From Embleya sp049739465 (GTDB lineage Bacteria; Actinomycetota; Actinomycetes; Streptomycetales; Streptomycetaceae), in contig NZ_JBMHHY010000004.1 of NCBI RefSeq assembly GCF_049739465.1, positions 186,001 to 250,000 on the forward strand: 64,000 bases of DNA, written 5' to 3'. Position 1 is the stretch's first letter; each line of letters begins with the position of its first letter. The notes beneath the pieces were generated by a model. The model searched no databases. It had not been told where the DNA came from and worked only from the letters and a program-made list of their open reading frames with translations. Below are positions 24,945 to 33,386 of the stretch, piece by piece. The translations under genes were made by a program, and so were the position numbers.

Positions 24945-25616
24945 ATGGGCAACACCGGGCGGCGCAACTCGACGCCGGAGCCGCCGCGTTCCGGCGCGGT
25001 GCCGAGGGCGGGCATCGGCATGGCGGTGGCCGTGACGGCGGTGGTGTTCATCGTCGCGGGCCCGTGGTACACGCTCGCGCTCGTCCTCGCCGCCGGGCTC
25101 GCGGGAGCCGGGTGGCGGGTGTGGCGCGCCCATCACCGGGCGCGCGGCGCGGATCGGGAGTGGCGGCACCAGGACGCGGTGGCCGCCGGGCGGCGGACGC
25201 TGGCGGAGGTGGACCTGCTCACCGGTACCGAGTTCGAGGAGTTGGTCGCCGACCTGTGCCGCCGGGATCGCTGCACCGAGGTACGCCGGGTCGGCGGGTC
25301 CGGGGACAACGGCGCGGACGTGTTGTGCCGGCTGCCCGACGGGCGCAGCGCGGTGATCCAGTGCAAGCGCTACGCGCCGAACCGGAAGATCCCGCCGAAG
25401 GAGGTCCGCGATCTGCTCGGCGCCAAGACCCACTTCGCGGCCGACGTCGCGGTGTTCGTGACCACCACCACGTTCAGCGCGCAGTCGACCGCGTTCGCCG
25501 TCGACAACGGCATCCTGGCCATCCATCGCGACTTCTTCGGCCTGTGGCACGGCGGCACCGCACTGGCCCGCCTCGAAGCCCTCAACGGCACCGGCCAGGG
25601 TCGGCGGCGGCGCTGA
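24945..25616 (+). CDS. Membrane-anchored Mrr-type restriction endonuclease-like protein
   Basis: 223 aa from ATG after a GGGGGGA site. Residues about 22-58 form two hydrophobic segments (MAVAVTAVVFIVAGPWY, TLALVLAAGLAGAGW). The soluble C-terminal domain is Mrr_cat: TGTEFEELVADLCRRD, VGGSGDNGADVLCRLPDG with the catalytic D, and VIQCKRY giving the Q-x-K motif. By family this is a PD-(D/E)XK nuclease acting on modified or foreign DNA. No methyltransferase is adjacent. Membrane anchoring suggests action on incoming DNA at the membrane, which is inference. Confidence 0.87.
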   Translation: MGNTGRRNSTPEPPRSGAVPRAGIGMAVAVTAVVFIVAGPWYTLALVLAAGLAGAGWRVWRAHHRARGADREWRHQDAVAAGRRTLAEVDLLTGTEFEELVADLCRRDRCTEVRRVGGSGDNGADVLCRLPDGRSAVIQCKRYAPNRKIPPKEVRDLLGAKTHFAADVAVFVTTTTFSAQSTAFAVDNGILAIHRDFFGLWHGGTALARLEALNGTGQGRRRR

Positions 25617-25620
25617 GCCC

Positions 25621-25661
25621 GGAGCGGCCGCCGACCGGGGATCCCCGTCCGCAGCCGCTCC
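25621..25661 (+). terminator. Hairpin after the Mrr-type gene
   Basis: GGAGCGGC (25621-25628) pairs with GCCGCTCC (25654-25661); an inner palindrome GGGGATCCCC lies in the loop. It begins 5 nt after the stop. Confidence 0.6.
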
Positions 25662-25690
25662 ACCTGCTCCCTGCCCCCGCTCCCCGCTCC

Positions 25691-25725
25691 CGGCTACCGG
25701 CTACCGGCTACCGGCTACCGGCTAC
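25691..25725. repeat. Five tandem heptanucleotides
   Basis: CGGCTAC repeated five times without mismatch, running into the stop codon of the minus-strand gene that ends at 25722. Confidence 0.85.
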
Positions 25726-26225
25726 GGCGTATTGCCCAGCGCCTGACGCAGCGGCAGCCCGCCGGTGGCGATGTGGATCCCGCGCGAGACGATCCGCGCG
25801 TTGGTGGTGTCCAGCGAGGCCAGTCGCGACCACGGCGCCGGACCGTCGTCGTGCAGCGCGCAACACAGCAGCAGGATCGTCCGCAACGCCCCGTCGGCGT
25901 AGGGACTGTCGGCCGCGTCGACCACCTCGCGCAACGTCTGCCATTGCACCGAGGCATAGCGGCCGTCGTCGGACCAGTCCAGACACACCGCGTACAGATC
26001 GGGGCGGCGGACGAACGAACCCTCCTCGGTGAGGATGTACGTGGTCGCCTGGGCCGCGTCGTTGCCCTCGGCGGCGCGATACAGCGCGGCCTCGATCACC
26101 TCGGACGACATGGCCGGCACCGCGGCGCCGTCGCCGTGCCGGACCGCGTGAACACTCTTCCGCTCGATCCGATGCCTGCTCTCGGCCCGACTGCGTCGGC
26201 TGCCGGGACGTCGTTCGTTGCTCAT
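25722..26225 (-). CDS. Hypothetical protein paired with an XRE-like gene
   Basis: 167 aa from an ATG that overlaps the upstream stop by one base (TGATG), with GGAGGAC before it. The N-terminal ~40 residues are Arg-rich and look disordered; a compact domain follows (SSEVIEAALYRAAEGNDAAQ, DLYAVCLDWSDDGRYASVQW, TILLLCCALHDDG). I do not recognise it. The tight coupling to a HTH protein suggests a regulatory or toxin-antitoxin-like pair, but nothing in the sequence settles that. Confidence 0.7.
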   Translation of the reverse strand: MSNERRPGSRRSRAESRHRIERKSVHAVRHGDGAAVPAMSSEVIEAALYRAAEGNDAAQATTYILTEEGSFVRRPDLYAVCLDWSDDGRYASVQWQTLREVVDAADSPYADGALRTILLLCCALHDDGPAPWSRLASLDTTNARIVSRGIHIATGGLPLRQALGNTP

Positions 26226-26551
26226 CAGACCGTCCTCCGGGCCGGGTCGGGTGCCCACGTGTGGGCGGGGGCGAGCAGGTGGGCCGGTTCCACCCGGAAC
26301 AGTCGGGCCAGGCGTTCGACGTCGTTGAGGTCGAAGGGGAGTTCGCCGGTGAACCGCCGCCAGGCCCACGAGCGGCCGTGTCCGAGGGCCTCGCCGATGG
26401 CGCCGTCCGTGTAGCCGTCGCGGCGCGCGAGCATCCGCACGTTGCGGGCCACGATCATCCGAATCGGTTCGTCCGAGTCCGCGTCCGGGTCCGAACCCGG
26501 GTCCGCGTCCGGCGGTGAACCCGGATTCGGACTCGATATCCGCTCTGCCAT
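26225..26551 (-). CDS. XRE-like helix-turn-helix protein
   Basis: 108 aa from the ATG reading MAERISSPN, which has GGGACGAGA upstream; an ATG 36 nt earlier has no site. The first 30 residues are an Asp/Pro-rich low-complexity stretch (DADPGSDPDADSDEP). A helix-turn-helix follows, VARNVRMLARRDGYTDGAIG and ALGHGRSWAWRRFTGE, ending FDLNDVERLARLFRVEPAHLL, the usual cI/XRE layout. It probably binds DNA as a dimer. The next gene overlaps its stop. Confidence 0.8.
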   Translation of the reverse strand: MAERISSPNPGSPPDADPGSDPDADSDEPIRMIVARNVRMLARRDGYTDGAIGEALGHGRSWAWRRFTGELPFDLNDVERLARLFRVEPAHLLAPAHTWAPDPARRTV

Positions 26552-26693
26552 TCTCGTCCCACGCACCCCAGGCGCAACATCCCTCATTCGGGCAGCGTAG
26601 AACGCCAGGTGCGGGAAGGGTAGCTCCCGAGCAGTACAATTCTCCCTCCACGCGGGAGAGTTGCCCGACGCGCGAACGCGGAACCGAATCCGG

Positions 26694-27758
26694 CTATCGC
26701 GCGTCCTGGTTGATCAGCGGGTCGGACCAGATGTCCAGCGGGACAAAATCGGTGCCGTGCCCGTCGGGGCCGACCACCCGGCCCATACGTTTGATCACCT
26801 GGATGGTCACCGCACTGTCGAGCACCTCCAGGCGGGGGAAACGACGCGACCAGTCCGCCTCCAACGTCGGTACGTCGCTTGCCCGGCGCAGCCACACCAC
26901 GATGATCAGGTTGGCCGTACCGGTGACCACCGAGCACATCCGCACATCGCCGAGCGCGGTCAACCGGGCGGCGGTCTCGTCCAGTTCGGCGGCCGGCGCG
27001 CGCAACCACCAGGTCACGCAGACCGGCCAGCCGGTGAGCGAACGGGCCACCTCGCAGCGAAATCCCGCCTGCCCGGAGGCGGTCAGCCTGGCCAACCGCC
27101 GAGCCACGGTGACCCCGCTCGTGCCGAGTCGCCGGGCCAGTTCGGCGGTGGCGAGGCGCCCGTTGGGACCCAGGGCAAGGAGCAGCGCCCGATCCGCCTC
27201 GTCCAGGGCCCGGGGCACCGGCGCCGGCTCGCGCGGCACGCCGACCAGTCGCGCCCGCTGCTCCCGGTCCAGGGCGCGCAGCCGCCACGCGCCGGAGTCC
27301 TTGTACAGGCGCAGCGGCAACTGCACCCGGATACCGGTGATCCCGGCCACCGACGGCAGCCGGACCTGGAGGTATTGCGCCAGCGCGTCGGCGTCGGCCG
27401 CGGCGGCGGTGATCAGCAGGTCGCGGTTCCCGGTGAGGTACTCGACGTTCATCGCATGCCGGTGTCGGGCCAGCTCGGCCGCCACCTCGGGGATCCGGCC
27501 CGGCGCCACCTGGATCTCCACCAGCGCGACACTCGTCCCGCCGAGCGCGCCCGCGCCGCTGCCCGGATGGCAGGTGATCCACGCGGCGCCGCTCGCCTCC
27601 AGGCGCCGCCAGCGGCGGGCCAGGGTCACCGGGTCGGCGCCCAGTACCGGGCCGAGCTCGGTCCAGGTGGCCCGGGGCGCCAGTTGCAGCGCGTGGATGA
27701 TCGCCAGGTCGAGTTCGTCCAGCGCGTCCGGACCCGGCGCCGCGTTCGATTCCTGCAT
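26694..27758 (-). CDS. Two-module AsnC/Lrp-family transcriptional regulator
   Basis: 354 aa from ATG (MQESNAAPG). It has two AsnC modules: HTH LDELDLAIIHALQLAPRATW at about residue 12 and LDEADRALLLALGPNGRLAT at about 190, each followed by the ligand-binding domain (VEYLTGNRDLLITAAAADAD; VTGTANLIIVVWL). It is divergent from the family 3 glycosidase gene across a 119-bp gap and is the likely regulator of it. It is a paralogue in layout, not close sequence, of the regulator at 17695. Confidence 0.88.
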   Translation of the reverse strand: MQESNAAPGPDALDELDLAIIHALQLAPRATWTELGPVLGADPVTLARRWRRLEASGAAWITCHPGSGAGALGGTSVALVEIQVAPGRIPEVAAELARHRHAMNVEYLTGNRDLLITAAAADADALAQYLQVRLPSVAGITGIRVQLPLRLYKDSGAWRLRALDREQRARLVGVPREPAPVPRALDEADRALLLALGPNGRLATAELARRLGTSGVTVARRLARLTASGQAGFRCEVARSLTGWPVCVTWWLRAPAAELDETAARLTALGDVRMCSVVTGTANLIIVVWLRRASDVPTLEADWSRRFPRLEVLDSAVTIQVIKRMGRVVGPDGHGTDFVPLDIWSDPLINQDAR

Positions 27759-27877
27759 GTGCCGGGCCTCTCGGGATGTCTTCCGGCATCCACGATGCCG
27801 GCTCGCCTGTGGCGGCAACCCTGGCGGGGGTCCGTGGCGCCGCCATGGACGGATCACGACTGCTGCGAGGACGTCCG

Positions 27878-29707
27878 GTGAAACTGCTGCGCCACCTTGA
27901 CGGGACCCGGTTTCGGGACCTCAACCACAACGGCACGATGGAGCCGTACGAGAACCCGGGCCTGCCGATCGAGGAGCGGGTCGCGGATCTGCTGGCGCGG
28001 ATGACGTTGGCCGAGAAGGCCGCGCTGATGTGCCACGGGCGGATCGCCACCGGCCGGCCGGACACCTTCCCGACCGGGTCGCGCGAGCTCACCGAGCTGG
28101 GCATCACCCACTTCCTGCTGATGACCGTGCCGGCGATCGAGGTGATGGCGCGCTGGAACAACCACCTCCAGGACCTGGCCGCCGAGACCCGCCTGGGCAT
28201 CCCGGTGACGCTGTCCTCCGATCCGCGCCACGGGTTCGCGCACAATCCGGCGGCGGCGCACACCGGTGGCGGGTTCAGTCGCGGCCCGGAACCGATCGGG
28301 TTGGCGGCCACGGACGATCCGGAGCTGGTCCGCGAGTTCGCCGCGGCGACGGCGCGCGAGCTGCGCGCGGCCGGGATCCGGGTCGCGGTGCACCCGATGG
28401 CCGACCTGGCCACCGAGCCGCGCTGGGCCAGGATCAGCGGCACGTTCGGCGAGGACGCGGAGACGGCCGCGCGGATGTTGGCCGCCTACATCGGCGGCAT
28501 GCAGGGTGCCGCGCTCGGCTCGGACAGCGTGGCGTGCATGGTCAAGCACTTCCCCGGCGGCGGTCCGGCGGCGGGCGGCGAGGACCCGCACTTCGCCTAC
28601 GGCCGGTTCCAGGCCTATCCCGGGGACAACCTGGAATACCACCTGCGGCCGTTCGAGGCGGCGTTCGAGGCGGGCGTCGCGCAGGTGATGCCGGGATACG
28701 GCATCCCGGTCGGCACCGGGATGGCCGAGGTCGGCGCGTGCTTCAACCGGGACGTGATCGCCGGGCTGTTGCGCGGGCGGTACGGCTTCGACGGCGTGGT
28801 GTGTACCGACTTCAACCTCCTCGAGGGGATGCGCATCCCGGGCGTCGGTACGCTCCCGGCGCGCAACTGGGGGGTCGAGGAGCTCCCGCTCGCCGAGCAG
28901 GTGCGGCTGCTCCTGGACGCCGACGTGGACCAGTTCGGCGGCGAGACCCGCCCCGAGCTGATCATCGACGCGGTCCGCTCCGGGATGGCGACCGAGGCCC
29001 GGATCGACGCGTCGGTACGGCGCATCCTGCGCGACAAGTTCCGGCTCGGCCTGTTCGAGGACCCCTACGTCGACCCGGCCGCCGGCGCGGATCTGGTCGG
29101 CCGGCCGGCGACCCGGGCCCTGGGCCGCCGGGTGCAACAGCGCGCCCTGGTCCGCCTGCGCGGTGTCGCTGCGGTCGAGGTCGCCCCCGACCCCGCGCTG
29201 TACGTGGAGAACATCGCCCCGGAGGTGGCCGCCCGCTACGGCCGCGTCGTGGACACCCCGGCCGAGGCCGACCTGGCGATCATCCGTCTGGCCGCGCCCT
29301 ACGAACGGCGCGAGGGCCTGCTCGAGCGTTACTTCCACTCCGGTTCGCTGGAGTTCCCGCCCGAGGAGACGGCCCGCCTCCGGGCCTTGGCGGCGGAAGT
29401 CCCCCTGGTTGCCTGCGTACACCTGGACCGCCCTGCGGTGCTGACCGAACTCGCCGAGATGGCAACCCAATTGCTGGCCGACTTCGGCGCCGACGACGAC
29501 CTGGTCCTGGACGTCGTCCTGGGCCGTGCGCAGGCGACCGGCCGGCTGCCCTTCGACCTGCCGTCCTCGATGCGCGCCGTCGAGGAATCCCGCGAGGACG
29601 TCCCCTTCGACACCGAGGCCCCGCTCTTCCACTGCGGCCACCCGGGCCCGTCCCGACACCGCGCCCCGGAGCACGTCGACGTGCCGGGGACCGAACCGAC
29701 CCATTGA
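27878..29707 (+). CDS. Glycoside hydrolase family 3 protein
   Basis: 609 aa from GTG 27878, six bases after GAGGA; ATG 27845 is in frame as an alternative. The N-terminal TIM barrel contains MTLAEKAALMCHG, RLGIPVTLSSDPRHGF, and VACMVKHFPGGGP with the KHF substrate loop. GFDGVVCTDFNLLEGM carries the catalytic nucleophile Asp. A shortened C-terminal alpha/beta sandwich follows. There is no signal peptide, so it acts inside the cell, probably as a beta-glucosidase or xylosidase on imported sugars. The divergent AsnC regulator may control it. Confidence 0.9.
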   Translation: MKLLRHLDGTRFRDLNHNGTMEPYENPGLPIEERVADLLARMTLAEKAALMCHGRIATGRPDTFPTGSRELTELGITHFLLMTVPAIEVMARWNNHLQDLAAETRLGIPVTLSSDPRHGFAHNPAAAHTGGGFSRGPEPIGLAATDDPELVREFAAATARELRAAGIRVAVHPMADLATEPRWARISGTFGEDAETAARMLAAYIGGMQGAALGSDSVACMVKHFPGGGPAAGGEDPHFAYGRFQAYPGDNLEYHLRPFEAAFEAGVAQVMPGYGIPVGTGMAEVGACFNRDVIAGLLRGRYGFDGVVCTDFNLLEGMRIPGVGTLPARNWGVEELPLAEQVRLLLDADVDQFGGETRPELIIDAVRSGMATEARIDASVRRILRDKFRLGLFEDPYVDPAAGADLVGRPATRALGRRVQQRALVRLRGVAAVEVAPDPALYVENIAPEVAARYGRVVDTPAEADLAIIRLAAPYERREGLLERYFHSGSLEFPPEETARLRALAAEVPLVACVHLDRPAVLTELAEMATQLLADFGADDDLVLDVVLGRAQATGRLPFDLPSSMRAVEESREDVPFDTEAPLFHCGHPGPSRHRAPEHVDVPGTEPTH

Positions 29708-29788
29708 CCCACCCCGAACGCCGAACGGCGGTCACCGGCACCCTTCCCGCGTCGGCGGCCGTCGTCGCGCTCCGGCAGGCCCCCGTGC

Positions 29789-30241
29789 TCAGCGTCCGGG
29801 AAGCGGTGGGGCCGTGCGGGGCGGGGCGGTTCGGCCGGGGGGCGCGGTCGGGGGTTCCCGGGGGGTGGTGGCGACCTGTCGCGGGTTCGTGGTCGGCGGG
29901 GTCGTCGGTGCCTCGGTCGCCGGGGAGGGCGGGGTGGTGGGGATGGTGGATACGCCGGTGGCGTCCGCCGTGGCGCCGGGCGCGGCCGGTGGGACCACGA
30001 CCGGGCGCGGCGCGTCGGAACCGGTGCCGAGGCCGAGCACCGCCCACCCCGCCGCCGCCAGCGCGAGGGTCGCCGCCGGTACCGCCCAACGGAGCCGGAG
30101 CGGGCCGCGGGCCGCCCGGGTCGGGGGCAGCGGTACCTCTCCCGGACGCAGCGTCTCGGGCGTCACCACGTCGGCGCGGCGGCCCAGCCAGTCGCGGAGT
30201 TCGGCCTCCAGGGCCGCGTGCTCACCACCGTGTCGGATCAC
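29789..30241 (-). CDS. Membrane protein, putative anti-sigma partner
   Basis: 150 aa. A short cytoplasmic N-terminus (HGGEHAALEAELRDWLGRR) is followed by one transmembrane helix (WAVPAATLALAAAGWAVLGLG, about residues 52-72) and a Pro/Thr-rich extracytoplasmic tail. Its start overlaps the sigma-factor stop (ATGA), so the pair is coupled. No catalytic or zinc motif. Anti-sigma function is inferred from position and topology, as for the pair at 10154-11885. Confidence 0.78.
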   Translation of the reverse strand: MIRHGGEHAALEAELRDWLGRRADVVTPETLRPGEVPLPPTRAARGPLRLRWAVPAATLALAAAGWAVLGLGTGSDAPRPVVVPPAAPGATADATGVSTIPTTPPSPATEAPTTPPTTNPRQVATTPREPPTAPPGRTAPPRTAPPLPGR

Positions 30242-30717
30242 GCGTCGTCCTCCAGGAGCAGCCGATGCAGCGCGGTCAGTCCGCGACTGGCGGTGGATTT
30301 CACGGTGCCGGACGGGATGCCCAGCGTGCCGGCGATCTCGCTCTCGCTGAGGTTCCCCCAGTAGCGCAGCACCAGTACCTCACGTTGCCGCCGGGTCAGC
30401 CGCCCCAGCGCGTGCCGCAACCGCCGGTCGCGCTCGGCGCGCAACGCGTCGTCCTCGGGCGAGGCCACCGGCGGGGCCACCGGCGGCACCCACGCCCGCG
30501 CGGTTCGCCGCCGGCGCAGCACCGAGCGGGCGCCGTTGACCACACAGCGGCGCAGGTACGCGGGCGGATCGTCGAGTTCGCCCAGCCGCGCGCCGTGCCG
30601 GCGAAAGGCCGCGGTGAACGCCTCCTGGACGACGTCCTCGGCGGTCTCCCGGTCGTCCACGAGCAGTGTGGCAAGGCGCACCAGGCGCAGCCGATGCGCG
30701 TGGTAGAGCTGCGTCAT
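30238..30717 (-). CDS. SigE-family ECF RNA polymerase sigma factor
   Basis: 159 aa from ATG (MTQLYHAHRLRLVRLATLL). Region 2: DDRETAEDVVQEAFTAAFRR; region 4: LGRLTRRQREVLVLRYWGNLSE, SEIAGTLGIPSGTVKSTASR. The frame stays open and coding-like for about 70 codons upstream (EEYTAIQESHVRGRPDPFAP) but without ATG/GTG/TTG, so a longer product from a rare start cannot be excluded. It is coupled to the putative anti-sigma gene and lies next to cell-envelope genes. Confidence 0.88.
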   Translation of the reverse strand: MTQLYHAHRLRLVRLATLLVDDRETAEDVVQEAFTAAFRRHGARLGELDDPPAYLRRCVVNGARSVLRRRRTARAWVPPVAPPVASPEDDALRAERDRRLRHALGRLTRRQREVLVLRYWGNLSESEIAGTLGIPSGTVKSTASRGLTALHRLLLEDDA

Positions 30718-30945
30718 GGTCGGCGGCGGCTCGCCGACGTCCCGGATCCGGCGCCGGAACAGGCCGAACGCACGCCGCCGCGCCGGCGCGGCCTCACCGA
30801 ACGGCGCCTCGCGGGCGAGGGCTTCGCGGGCGGGGTCTTCGCGGTCGGGCGCGGCACGGGTCGGGGCGAAGGGGTCGGGGCGACCCCGGACATGGGATTC
30901 CTGGATGGCGGTGTACTCCTCCGACTGGTGTACCGGTGCGGCGGC

Positions 30946-30987
30946 GGCCGATCCACCCGGGATGTCGACGTCCCGGGTGGATCGGCC
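30946..30987 (-). terminator. Perfect 17-bp hairpin
   Basis: Arms 30946-30962 and 30971-30987 (GGCCGATCCACCCGGGA and its complement) with an 8-nt loop, 15 nt past the stop of the sortase-substrate gene; the strongest hairpin in this region. Confidence 0.8.
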
Positions 30988-31001
30988 GGTTGCGGCGTCG
31001 G

Positions 31002-31418
31002 TCAGGCCGTGGTGCCGCGGCGGCGCCGGGCGAACCCGACGGTGCCGCCGCCGACCAGGAGCAGCGCGGCGCCCGCGCCGACGTACAGCGCGGTGTGGTC
31101 GTTGCCGCCGGTCTGGGCGAGCCGGGGGGTCTCCGGCGGCGTGGTCGGCACCGAACCCGGCGGCCGGGTCGGCACCGACCCCGAACCGGGCGGCGTGGTC
31201 GGCGCCGAACCCGGCGGCCGAGTGGGCGCCGAATCCGGCGCCTGGGTCGGGGCCGAACCCGGCGGCCGGGTGACCGGCGGTGTGCCGTCGGCGAAGGCCG
31301 GCTGCGCAAGCAGGACGACCGAGGCGGCCAGCACCAGACCGGCACCGACCACGCGCCCGGTCCGCGGGGAACGCCCGGAAGGCCGGGAACGCGGGTTACC
31401 CGAAGGAGGATTGAACAC
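31002..31418 (-). CDS. Sortase-anchored (LAxTG) proline-rich surface protein
   Basis: 138 aa from GTG 31418, just after GAGGAGAAC; longer frames reach 31454. A signal peptide (VVGAGLVLAASVVLLAQPAFA) is followed by a Pro-rich repeat region (units of about 8 residues such as RPPGSAPT). It ends with the sorting signal LAQTG, the hydrophobic segment ALYVGAGAALLLVGGGTVGF and RRRRG. LAxTG is the motif of class E sortases in streptomycetes, so the mature protein is probably linked to peptidoglycan. It is a short stalk-like protein with no globular domain. Confidence 0.87.
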   Translation of the reverse strand: MFNPPSGNPRSRPSGRSPRTGRVVGAGLVLAASVVLLAQPAFADGTPPVTRPPGSAPTQAPDSAPTRPPGSAPTTPPGSGSVPTRPPGSVPTTPPETPRLAQTGGNDHTALYVGAGAALLLVGGGTVGFARRRRGTTA

Positions 31419-31732
31419 CGTTCTCCTCATGGAGCTTCGAAGTGGGGTTCGCACAGGTCACCGTGTGGTGACGGACATCCAGACGCACGACCCGACCCGG
31501 GGTTCCCGATCCCGACCGACTTTTTCGCGGCGACATTTCCGCCGACCTTTCCGCCGACGTTTCACCCGTCGGGCGTACCTGCGCCAACCACCCACACGTG
31601 CGGCCCGGTTCGACCGCCACCCGCGTCGCCCTGCTCCACAAGGGCCAACACTTGCTATATTGCGCAACTATACAAGTGAGGGGCGGGGCCTGCCGGTCTG
31701 TCTCGACGAGCCCACCCGGATGAGGATGCGCG
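31419..31732. other. 314-bp divergent promoter region of envelope genes
   Basis: No gene. It separates the minus-strand surface protein from the plus-strand LCP gene. It contains a run of near-repeats (TTTCCGCCGAC at 31536-31560 and related copies) and, near the LCP gene, an AT-rich promoter-like stretch with the palindrome TTGCGCAA. Confidence 0.55.
31660..31667 (+). promoter_or_regulatory. TTGCGCAA element upstream of the LCP gene
   Basis: TTGCGCAACTATACAA starts here; the palindrome ends 66 nt before the LCP start codon. The same core at the same distance precedes the lytic transglycosylase gene. TATACA (31669-31674) could be a -10 box. Confidence 0.5.
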
Positions 31733-33301
31733 ATGACGGGAAGCCACAGGCCCAAGGCAACAGCGGGCAAGGCCACGCCGACCGAGACCGGCCGACCCGA
31801 GGCGCCGCGAGGCAGGAAGGAGGTTCCTCCCGAGGTACGCGCCGCGCGCCGGCGCAGACGCCGATGGATCGGCGGCATAGCCCTCGCGCTCGGCTTCCTC
31901 CTGGTGGCCGGCGCCGGTTGGCTCTATGTACGGCTCAACGGCAACATCCGCACCTTCTCCGCCGACGGCGTGTCCACCGACCGGCCCGAGGACAGCGGCG
32001 GCCAGAACGTACTGGTGATCGGCTCGGACTCGCGCTCGGGCGACAACAGCAGCTTCGGCGGCGGCGAGGGCGACGTGGGCCGCTCGGACACCGCGTTCCT
32101 GTTGCACGTCTACGGCGACCGCAAGCACGCGGTGGCCGTGTCGGTGCCGCGCGATGCCCTCGTCGAGATCCCCCCGTGCCGCCTGCCCAACGGCTCCTGG
32201 ACCACGACCAAGAGCAACACCATCTTCAACGCGGCCTTCTCCGTGGGGAACACCTCCCAGGGCAATCCGGCCTGTACGCAGAACACCGTCGAGAAGCTGA
32301 CCGGGCTGCGCGTGGACCACACCGTGGTGATCGACTTCGCGGGCTTCGCCAAGATGACCTCCGCCGTCGGCGGAGTGAACGTCTGCGTGCCCAACGACGT
32401 CTACGCCGGCGACCTCAACCCCAACCTCGGCCGGCGCGGCGACCTGCTCTTCCGCAAGGGGCCGCAGTCGGTGTCCGGCAAGAAGGCGCTGGACTACGTG
32501 CGGATCCGACACGGCATCGGCGACGGGTCCGACATCGGCCGGATCCGCCGGCAACAGGCGTTCGTCGCCGCGCTGATGAAGCAGGTCAAGAGCCAAGGGC
32601 TGAACCCCACCACGCTGTTCCCGCTCGCCGACGCGGCCACCAAGTCGCTGACCGTGGACCCCGGCCTCGGCTCGGTGCAGAAGCTGACCTCGTTCGCCAT
32701 GGCGATGCGCGACATCGACCTGCACAACACCAAGTTCGTCACCGTCCCGTGGCGCTATCAGGGCGAACGGGTGGCCATCGTGCACCCCGAGGCCGACGCG
32801 CTGTGGGCCGCGCTGCGCGCCGACCGCACCGTGGACGGGCAGGACGCCACCGGCGGCAAGGCCCCGGACCAGGCCCCCGCCGGCGCGGGTGCCAGCAGCG
32901 CACCGCCCGCCGGCGCCGGGATCAGCGTCGCCGTCTACAACGGCACCAACACCTCGGGCCTCGCCGCCCGCGCGGCCGACGCGCTGCGGGCCAACGGCTT
33001 CACCGTCACCACCACCTCGACGGCCCAGTCCCGCACCCACGTGGCCACCGTGGTCGAGTACGGCCGCGACGCCAAGGACCAGGCCACCACCGTCGCCCGG
33101 CTCTTCCCCGGCGCCGAGCTGCGCGCCACCGCCACCCCGGGGGTCACGGTGACCGTCGGCCGCAGCTTCGCCACCGAGGCATCGACCGGTTCGCCCTCGA
33201 CACCCGGTAACATCGCGCCGCCGGCGACCCCGCAGAAGGTGGTCGTCGACCAGGTCCGCTCGGCGGACGACGACGCGTGCTCCAATCTCTCCTTCGGGTG
33301 A
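31733..33301 (+). CDS. LCP (LytR-CpsA-Psr) family cell-wall glycopolymer ligase with LytR_C domain
   Basis: 522 aa from ATG. An Arg-rich cytoplasmic start is followed by one transmembrane helix (IGGIALALGFLLVAGAGWLYV, about 46-66). The LCP domain has NVLVIGSDSRSGDNSS, DTAFLLHVYGDRKHAVAVSV, PRD in the pyrophosphate pocket, and VRIRHGIGDGSDIGRIRRQQ. The C-terminal LytR_C domain starts at about residue 400 (ISVAVYNGTNTSGLAARAAD). These enzymes attach teichoic acid-like or other glycopolymers to peptidoglycan from lipid carriers. It is the first of a small envelope group. Confidence 0.93.
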   Translation: MTGSHRPKATAGKATPTETGRPEAPRGRKEVPPEVRAARRRRRRWIGGIALALGFLLVAGAGWLYVRLNGNIRTFSADGVSTDRPEDSGGQNVLVIGSDSRSGDNSSFGGGEGDVGRSDTAFLLHVYGDRKHAVAVSVPRDALVEIPPCRLPNGSWTTTKSNTIFNAAFSVGNTSQGNPACTQNTVEKLTGLRVDHTVVIDFAGFAKMTSAVGGVNVCVPNDVYAGDLNPNLGRRGDLLFRKGPQSVSGKKALDYVRIRHGIGDGSDIGRIRRQQAFVAALMKQVKSQGLNPTTLFPLADAATKSLTVDPGLGSVQKLTSFAMAMRDIDLHNTKFVTVPWRYQGERVAIVHPEADALWAALRADRTVDGQDATGGKAPDQAPAGAGASSAPPAGAGISVAVYNGTNTSGLAARAADALRANGFTVTTTSTAQSRTHVATVVEYGRDAKDQATTVARLFPGAELRATATPGVTVTVGRSFATEASTGSPSTPGNIAPPATPQKVVVDQVRSADDDACSNLSFG

Positions 33302-33386
33302 GCGCGACCCGAACCCCACCCCGCGTCCCCGTGCGGTGGGGAGTATGTATCCCAGCCACGAACCGACCGACACGGACAGGAAAACG

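Noticed and set aside
28030..33210. A single open frame of more than 1,700 codons on the plus strand
   Set aside because: It runs through the glycosidase, two minus-strand genes and the LCP gene in other frames; composition is Arg/Pro/Gly-rich with no domains. It is a by-product of high GC content.
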